Assembly (NCBI RefSeq): GCF_029227915.1
Contig: NC_079875.1
Coordinates: 14,383,001-14,447,000 of the forward strand
Source of the DNA: Hydractinia symbiolongicarpus
Lineage: Eukaryota > Cnidaria > Hydrozoa > Anthoathecata > Hydractiniidae
Direction: 5' to 3'
DNA length: 64,000 bases
Each line of letters opens with the position of its first letter. Position 1 is the first letter of the stretch. Positions 57,252-64,000 of this stretch are shown here, piece after piece. The notes beneath the pieces were generated by a model, which worked only from the letters and a program-made list of their open reading frames with translations, did not search any database and was not told the DNA's origin. The translations under genes and the position numbers were made by a program.

Positions 57252-57892
57252 CTAAAATAAATAAAAAAAATAGTTAAACCCCCTTGCCCGAGATAAACTG
57301 TGATTTGTGGTGCTGATGGCTAAATTTACCTAAGCTATTAAAAAAAGGACGCAAGATTGCACAGGCAAGGTTTTTTTTGCAAAGGACCACTGCTTTGTCA
57401 TTGCGAAAAAACCATTTACCATGTGCCAAGTTGAGTGGTTGATTACAGCCCTTAAGTTGTAGTGCTTGTGACAAGAGACTTCAATTTATACAGTGATAGG
57501 TACGCGGGTAAGATGTAACAGGAGAACAAATCTTACACACTAGATCTTTGTTACAGGCAAAACGCTATAACTGCAGAATCAAAAGTGAACTGCACTCTGC
57601 AACTTGTTTTTTCACTGCTGCAGTTTGATGATGAGTGTTAAATAATGTACCAAACGAAGAAAACGCTAATGACAACTCTGGTGTGATATATTCAAGAATC
57701 TCTAGCACAACCTACTGGGTGACCAGATTAAAAGTGCTACCCCTTTCATTAGAAATACAGGCTCTTATTGCATTAAAAACTTTCCAAACCTTCCACACAC
57801 CTTCCAAACCAATGCCAGATTTAAAACTAAAAAACCTTGTGATGTGGCAGTTGAAATAAAACAGTCAAATAAAAAAGGATAAATAAACTTAC

Positions 57893-57931
57893 CTTTTCTC
57901 CTATTTGCCGCTAAAATACTCCTATTATCCG
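57893..57931 (-). CDS. 39-nt micro-exon with tandem acceptors, copy 1
   Basis: Outer acceptor CCATCTTGTTATTTTAG gives a 39-nt exon. A second AG 21 nt inside (GTATTTTAG) gives an 18-nt exon. Donor GTAAGTTTA is strong. Both forms keep phase 1: the long form reads DNRSILAANRRK, the short one ANRRK. The two halves resemble each other (CGGATAATAGGAG and CGGCAAATAGGAG), so the exon itself arose by duplication. Confidence 0.5.
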
Positions 57932-58591
57932 CTAAAATAACAAGATGGAATAACGTCAAAAATAAGAATTAACTTATCAGCACCAATCACATAAAAACAT
58001 AGAGCTCTTCATAACCAAATTTTGCCTTAAGATTACAGTCAAATATTAACCTTGTGCTAAAGACACGCAAAATACTGACTAAGGATATAAGACGAACAAA
58101 AATTCCATAATACAGAAATGTGTATGATGGGTGAACACATAGATTTGCATTATGGGCTAACCTCTTAGTCACGAGCTGTATTATAAAGCTATGAAACAGT
58201 TATGAGGGCTAAATCTGCCCTATGTGATATAGTACTTGTTCTTATTGTCTTCATACAGTCAATTTTGTTACCACTTTCTTGCAACTGCTGTTATCAAAAA
58301 ACAAAAGCGAAATACCTAGGAAACCTTTACACACAAGTACAAAAATAGTTTTGTTTGACAAACATTCATGATTTTCCAAATTATACCCTTCAAAATTTTC
58401 AGAAATTTTTTTCTGTCCCACTTAATACAATCTTGTGCGGCTAGGGTAATAAGTGGAGTAGTCAGTTCACAAAGATAAGAGCTTGTTCAGTCAAACCCCC
58501 TGCTGGCATAATTTGATCTCACTTTATGTTGACTGGGGTGGAGTCTTCATTTTCAAAAAACAAGACTAAAAGAGAATAAGAATAATCAAAC

Positions 58592-58618
58592 CTCCTTCCT
58601 GCCTCTCTGAACACAAAA
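58592..58618 (-). CDS. 27-nt micro-exon (LCSERQEG), type B
   Basis: As 57225 but with several amino-acid changes. Acceptor TTTTTTTTAG, donor GTTTGATT. Confidence 0.4.
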
Positions 58619-59259
58619 CTAAAAAAAATAAGAAAAATAGTTAAACCCCCTTGCCCGAGATAAACTGTGATTTGTGGTGCTGATGGCTAAATTTACCTAA
58701 GCTATTAAAAAAAGGACGCAAGGTTGCACAGGCAAGGTTTTTTTTGCAAAGGACCACTGCTTTGTCATTGCGAAAAAACCATTTACCATGTGCCAAGTTG
58801 AGTGGTTGATTACAGCCCTTAAGTTGTAGTGCTTGTGACAAGAGACTTCAATTTATACAGTGATAGGTACGCGGGTAAGATGTAACAGGAGAACAAATCT
58901 TACACACTAGATCTTTGTTACAGGCAAAACGCTATAACTGCAGAATTAAAAGTGAACTGCACTCTGCAACTTGTTTTTTCACTGCTGCAGTTTGATGATG
59001 AGTGTTAAATAATGTACCAAACGAAGAAAACGCTAATGACAACTCTGGTGTGATATATTCAAGAATCTCTAGCACAACCTACTGGGTGACCAGATTAAAA
59101 GTGCTACCCCTTTCATTAGAAATACAGGCTCTTATTGCATTAAAAACTTTCCAAACCTTCCACACACCTTCCAAACCAATGCCAGATTTAAAACTAAAAA
59201 GCCTTGTGATGTGGCAGTTGAAATAAAACAGTCAAATAAAAAAGGATAAATAAACTTAC

Positions 59260-59298
59260 CTTTTCTCCTATTTGCCGCTAAAATACTCCTATTATCCG
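59260..59298 (-). CDS. 39-nt micro-exon, copy 2
   Basis: Identical to 57893-57931, 1367 bp away, same tandem acceptors and donor. Confidence 0.5.
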
Positions 59299-59956
59299 CT
59301 AAAATAACAAGATGGAATAACGTCAAAAATAAGAATTAACTTATCAGCACCAATCACATAAAAACATAGAGCTCTTCATAACCAAATTTTGCCTTAAGAT
59401 TAGAGTCAAATATTAACCTTGTGCTAAAGACACGCAAAATACTGACTAAGGATATAAGACGAACAAAAATTCCATAATACAGAAATGTGTATGATGGGTG
59501 AACACATAGATTTGCATTATGGGCTAACCTCTTAGTCACGAGCTGTATTATAAAGCTATGAAACAGTTATGAGGGCTAAATCTGCCCTATGTGATATAGT
59601 ACTTGTTCTTATTGTCTTCATACAGTCAATTTTGTTACCACTTTCTTGCAACTGCTATTATCAAATAACATAAGCACAATACCTGGGAAACCTTTACACA
59701 CAAGTACAAAAATAGTTTTCTTTGACAAACATTCATGATTTTTGAAATTAAACCCTTTAAAATATTCAGAAATGTTTTTCTGTCCCACTTAATACAATCT
59801 TGTGCAGCTAGGGTAATAAGTGGAGTAGTCACTTCACAAGTTAAGAGCTCGTTCAGTCAAACCCCTTGCTGGCATAATTTGATTTTGCTTTATGTTGACT
59901 GGGGTGGAGTCTTCATTTTCAAAAACAAGACTAAAAAAGAATAAGAATAATCAAAC

Positions 59957-59983
59957 CTTCTTCCTGCCTCTCTGAAGACAATA
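59957..59983 (-). CDS. 27-nt micro-exon (LSSERQEE), copy 2, type A
   Basis: Identical to 57225-57251, 2732 bp away. Confidence 0.4.
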
Positions 59984-60624
59984 CTAAAATAAATAAAAAA
60001 AATAGTTAAACCCCCTTGCCCGAGATAAACTGTGATTTGTGGTGTTGATGGCTAAATTTACCTAAGCTATTAAAAAAAGGACGCAAGGTTGCACAGGCAA
60101 GGTTTTTTTTGCAAAGGACCACTGCTTTGTCATTGCGAAAAAACCATTTACCATGTGCCAAGTTGAGTGGTTGATTACAGCCCTTAAGTTGTAGTGCTTG
60201 TGACAAGAGACTTCAATTTATACAGTGATAGGTACGCGGGTAAGATGTAACAGGAGAACAAATCTTACACACTAGATCTTTGTTACAGGCAAAACGCTAT
60301 AACTGCAGAATCAAAAGTGAACTGCACTCTGCAACTTGTTTTTTCACTGCTGCAGTTTGATGATGAGTGTTAAATAATGTACCAAACGAAGAAAACGCTA
60401 ATGACAACTCTGGTGTGATATATTCAAGAATCTCTAGCACAACCTACTGGGTGACCAGATTAAAAGTGCTACCCCTTTCATTAGAAATACAGGCTCTTAT
60501 TGCATTAAAAACTTTCCAAACCTTCCACACACCTTCCAAACCAATGCCAGATTTAAAACTAAAAAGCCTTGTGATGTGGCAGTTGAAATAAAACAGTCAA
60601 ATAAAAAAGGATAAATAAACTTAC

Positions 60625-60663
60625 CTTTTCTCCTATTTGCCGCTAAAATACTCCTATTATCCG
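60625..60663 (-). CDS. 39-nt micro-exon, copy 3
   Basis: Identical to 57893-57931, 2732 bp away. Confidence 0.5.
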
Positions 60664-61323
60664 CTAAAATAACAAGATGGAATAACGTCAAAAATAAGAA
60701 TTAACTTATCAGCACCAATCACATAAAAACATAGAGCTCTTCATAACCAAATTTTGCCTTAAGATTACAGTCAAATATTAACCTTGTGCTAAAGACACGC
60801 AAAATACTGACTAAGGATATAAGACGAACAAAAATTCCATAATACAGAAATGTGTATGATGGGTGAACACATAGATTTGCATTATGGGCTAACCTCTTAG
60901 TCACGAGCTGTATTATAAAGCTATGAAACAGTTATGAGGGCTAAATCTGCCCTATGTGATATAGTACTTGTTCTTATTGTCTTCATACAGTCAATTTTGT
61001 TACCACTTTCTTGCAACTGCTGTTATCAAAAAACAAAAGCGAAATACCTAGGAAACCTTTACACACAAGTACAAAAATAGTTTTGTTTGACAAACATTCA
61101 TGATTTTCCAAATTATACCCTTCAAAATTTTCAGAAATTTTTTTCTGTCCCACTTAATACAATCTTGTGCGGCTAGGGTAATAAGTGGAGTAGTCAGTTC
61201 ACAAAGATAAGAGCTTGTTCAGTCAAACCCCCTGCTGGCATAATTTGATCTCACTTTATGTTGACTGGGGTGGAGTCTTCATTTTCAAAAAACAAGACTA
61301 AAAGAGAATAAGAATAATCAAAC

Positions 61324-61350
61324 CTCCTTCCTGCCTCTCTGAACACAAAA
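61324..61350 (-). CDS. 27-nt micro-exon (LCSERQEG), copy 2, type B
   Basis: Identical exon to 58592-58618, 2732 bp away. The unit that follows is shortened. Confidence 0.4.
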
Positions 61351-61610
61351 CTAAAAAAAATAAGAAATAGTTAAACCCCCTTGCTGCCATAAACTGTGAT
61401 TTGTGGTGCTGACGGCTAAATTTACCTACTGAGTGAACAGATTGAAAGTGCTACCCCTTTCATTAGAAATACAGGCTTTTATTGCATTAAGAGCCTTCTA
61501 AACCTTCCACACACCTTTCAAACCAATGCCAGATTTAGAATTAAAAAGCCTGATGTGATGTAGTAGTTGAAATAAAACAGTTTAATATAAAAGGAAGTCA
61601 ATAAACTTAC

Positions 61611-61649
61611 CTTTTCTCTTATTCACCGCTACATTACTCCTACTTTCCA
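61611..61649 (-). CDS. 39-nt micro-exon, diverged copy
   Basis: Eight or so substitutions relative to the other copies, yet both the outer acceptor TTGTTATTTTAG and the donor GTAAGTTT are kept. Phase 1 stays open (ESRSNVAVNKRK) while phase 0 of the short form gains a TGA. This is the best evidence that phase 1 is the real one in array 2. Confidence 0.5.
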
Positions 61650-62309
61650 CTAAAATAACAACAAGGAATAACGTCAAAAATAAGAATTAACTTCTCAGCA
61701 CCAATCACATAAAAACATAGAGCTCCCCATAACCAAATTTTGTCTTAAAATGACAGCCAAATCTCAACCTTGCGCTAAAGATGCGCAAAATGCTGACTGA
61801 GGATATAACACGGACAAAAATTCCATAATACAAAAATGTGTATGATGGGTGAACACATAGATTTGCATTATGGGCTAACGCCTTAGTCACGAGCTGTATT
61901 ATAAAGCTATGAAACAGTTATGAGGGCTAAATCTGCCCTATGTGATATAGTACTTGTTCTTATTGTCTTCATACAGTCAATTTTGTTACCACTTTCTTGC
62001 AACTGCTATTATCAAATAACATAAGCACAATACCTGGGAAACCTTTACACACAAGTACAAAAATAGTTTTCTTTGACAAACATTCATGATTTTTGAAATT
62101 AAACCCTTTAAAATATTCAGAAATGTTTTTCTGTCCCACTTAATACAATCTTGTGCAGCTAGGGTAATAAGTGGAGTAGTCACTTCACAAAGTTAAGAGC
62201 TCGTTCAGTCAAACCCCTTGCTGGCATAATTTGATTTTGCTTTATGTTGACTGGGGTGGAGTCTTCATTTTCAAAAAACAAGACTAAAAAAGAATAAGAA
62301 TAATCAAAC

Positions 62310-62336
62310 CTTCTTCCTGCCTCTCTGAAGACAATA
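62310..62336 (-). CDS. 27-nt micro-exon (LSSERQEE), copy 3, type A
   Basis: Identical to 57225-57251. Confidence 0.4.
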
Positions 62337-62977
62337 CTAAAATAAATAAAAAAAATAGTTAAACCCCCTTGCCCGAGATAAACTGTGATTTGTGGTGCTG
62401 ATGGCTAAATTTACCTAAGCTATTAAAAAAAGGACGCAAGGTTGCACAGGCAAGGTTTTTTTTGCAAAGGACCACTGCTTTGTCATTGCGAAAAAACCAT
62501 TTACCATGTGCCAAGTTGAGTGGTTGATTACAGCCCTTAAGTTGTAGTGCTTGTGACAAGAGACTTCAATTTATACAGTGATAGGTACGCGGGTAAGATG
62601 TAACAGGAGAACAAATCTTACACACTAGATCTTTGTTACAGGCAAAACGCTATAACTGCAGAATTAAAAGTGAACTGCACTCTGCAACTTGTTTTTTCAC
62701 TGCTGCAGTTTGATGATGAGTGTTAAATAATGTACCAAACGAAGAAAACGCTAATGACAACTCTGGTGTGATATATTCAAGAATCTCTAGCACAACCTAC
62801 TGGGTGACCAGATTAAAAGTGCTACCCCTTTCATTAGAAATACAGGCTCTTATTGCATTAAAAACTTTCCAAACCTTCCACACACCTTCCAAACCAATGC
62901 CAGATTTAAAACTAAAAAGCCTTGTGATGTGGCAGTTGAAATAAAACAGTCAAATAAAAAAGGATAAATAAACTTAC

Positions 62978-63016
62978 CTTTTCTCCTATTTGCCGCTAAA
63001 ATACTCCTATTATCCG
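62978..63016 (-). CDS. 39-nt micro-exon, copy 4
   Basis: Identical to 57893-57931. Confidence 0.5.
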
Positions 63017-63676
63017 CTAAAATAACAAGATGGAATAACGTCAAAAATAAGAATTAACTTCTCAGCACCAATCACATAAAAACATAGAGCTCCCCATAAC
63101 CAAATTTTGTCTTAAAAAGACAGCCAAATCTCAACCTTGCGCTAAAGATGCGCAAAATGCTGACTGAGGATATAACACGGACAAAAATTCCATAATACTG
63201 AAATGTGTATGATGGGTGAACACATAGATTTGCATTATGGGCTAACGCCTTAGTCACGAGCTGCATTATAAAGCTATGAAACAGTTATGAGGGCTAAATC
63301 TGCCCTATGTGATATAGTACTTGTTCTTATTGTCTTCATACAGTCAATTTTGTTACCACTTTCTTGCAACTGCTGCTTTCAAAAAACAAAAGCGAAATAC
63401 CTACGAAACCTTTACACACAAGTACAAAAATAGTTTTGTTTGACAAACATTCATGATTTTCCAAATTATACCCTTCAAAATTTTCAGAAATTTTTTTCTG
63501 TCCCACTTAATACAATCTTGTGCAGCTAGGGTAATAAGTGGAGTAGTCACTTCACAAAGTTAAGAGCTCGTTCAGTCAAACCCCTTGCTGGCATAATTTG
63601 ATTTTGCTTTATGTTGACTGGGGTGGAGTCTTCATTTTCAAAAAACAAGACTAAAAAAGAATAAGAATAATCAAAC

Positions 63677-63703
63677 CTTCTTCCTGCCTCTCTGAAGACA
63701 ATA
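63677..63703 (-). CDS. 27-nt micro-exon (LSSERQEE), copy 4, type A
   Basis: Identical exon to 57225-57251; the acceptor tract is ATTTTTTTTAG. The array continues past the window edge. Confidence 0.4.
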
Positions 63704-64000
63704 CTAAAAAAAATATAAAAAAAAATAGTTAAACCCCCTTGCCGAGATAAACTGTGATTTGTGGTGCTGATGGCTAAATTTACCTAAGCTATTAAAAAAA
63801 GGATGCAAGGTTGCACAGGCAAGGTTTTTTTGCAAAGGACCACTGCTTTGTCATTGCGAAAAAACCATTTACCATGTGCCAAGTTGAGTGGTTGATTACA
63901 GTCCTTAAGTTGTAGTGCTTGTGACAAGAGACTTTATTTTATACAGTGATAGGTACGCGGGTAAGATGTAACAGGAGAACAAATCTTACACACTAGATCT

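Larger units (their letters stand above)
19974..63703 (-). other. Candidate long minus-strand micro-exon gene
   Basis: A chain of minus-strand exons, nearly all under 60 nt, with AG acceptors and GT donors, runs from array 2 (57-64 kb) through 44.4 kb and the 38-43 kb array to two larger cupin-coding exons at 22.8 and 20.0 kb. Phase is compatible at every junction I tried from 44364 down to 19974: phase 1 from 44.4 to 28.2 kb, phase 0 to 24.2, phase 1 into 22.8, phase 0 into 20.0. The 5' part of the gene and its final 3' exon are not identified. The link between the right-hand array and the 44-kb exon is the weakest, because a Harbinger element and about 12 kb without clear exons lie between. 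Transposons sit in at least three of the introns. Two or more genes cannot be excluded without transcripts. Confidence 0.4.
56220..64000. repeat. Tandem array 2, ~1366-bp units with A-B dimer order
   Basis: Units of 1365-1367 bp repeat to the window edge. Two subtypes alternate. The same marker stands at 57225 (A), 58592 (B), 59957 (A), 61324 (B), 62310 (A) and 63677 (A). Both A to A (57225-59957) and B to B (58592-61324) are exactly 2732 bp, so an A-B dimer was duplicated. The unit after 61324 is shortened to 986 bp by a deletion. The leftmost unit (56.2-57.2 kb) is the most diverged and its micro-exon signals are dead. A CAGGCAAAAAG-type 10-12-bp minisatellite lies at 56354-56399. Confidence 0.9.

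Noticed and set aside
57274-57474. Minus-strand 66-codon ORF repeated in array 2 (MSQALQLKGCNQPLNLAHG)
   Set aside because: Same argument: identical in young copies, no family resemblance and no usable borders in phase 1.
57800-57830. Possible minus-strand exon between TTTTTAG and GTGTGTGG in array 2
   Set aside because: Length is 26 nt and not compatible with phase 1-1. The donor is poor and the sequence differs in the left unit.
57635-57859. Plus-strand 74-codon ORF repeated in every unit of array 2 (NVPNEENANDNSG)
   Set aside because: Conservation among copies reflects recent duplication only. No splice sites, and the antisense strand holds micro-exon signals. Kept here as a possibility but not called.

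Overview
The window is AT-rich animal DNA with spliced genes, long introns, satellites and animal-type transposons (PIF/Harbinger, Penelope-like, a TA-target element, BEL/Pao remnants). Nothing in it is bacterial. I infer an invertebrate, with a cnidarian such as a hydrozoan as one plausible host. No feature fixes the species.

Layout. 63-178 is a 27-bp minisatellite. About 680-12370 is a satellite of ~37-39 bp monomers organised into higher-order repeats (HORs), including two super-blocks repeated exactly at 1598 bp and 1342 bp. 12.4-19.9 kb is mostly non-coding, with a short dispersed repeat and a BEL/Pao gag remnant. From 19.97 kb to at least 44.4 kb, and probably to 63.7 kb, the minus strand carries a chain of very small exons with GT/AG borders. 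Inserted among them are a decayed Penelope-like element (20.25-22.81 kb), a 3276-bp element with 27-bp inverted ends and a TA target duplication (30354-33629), a small hAT-like MITE (36.75-36.96 kb) and a PIF/Harbinger element with perfect 46-bp ends and an intact transposase (51532-54357). The right end (about 56.2-64 kb) is a ~1.37-kb tandem array in an A-B dimer arrangement of exactly 2732 bp.

The main result is the exon chain, which matches no annotated gene type I know in such an animal. Between 38.87 and 43.23 kb, fourteen intact micro-exons of 24, 18, 18, 30 and 30 nt repeat in a fixed order. All have lengths divisible by three, all are phase 1-1, and each has an acceptor and a donor on the minus strand. 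The right-hand array holds two more families (39 nt and 27 nt) with the same phase. Towards the 3' side the chain continues with exons of 18-54 nt and ends in two larger exons. Their joined product looks like the C-terminal cupin (dimerisation) fold of CENP-C/Mif2 centromere proteins. I regard the exons as directly visible, the single-gene link as likely for 19.97-44.4 kb and possible to 63.7 kb, and the CENP-C identity as a moderate-confidence inference.

If correct, this is a long minus-strand gene whose middle is built from tandemly amplified, cassette-like micro-exons, so tandem duplication and alternative splicing could vary its protein without breaking frame. Its last visible exon lies 7.6 kb from an HOR satellite block. 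A functional link between the two is speculation.
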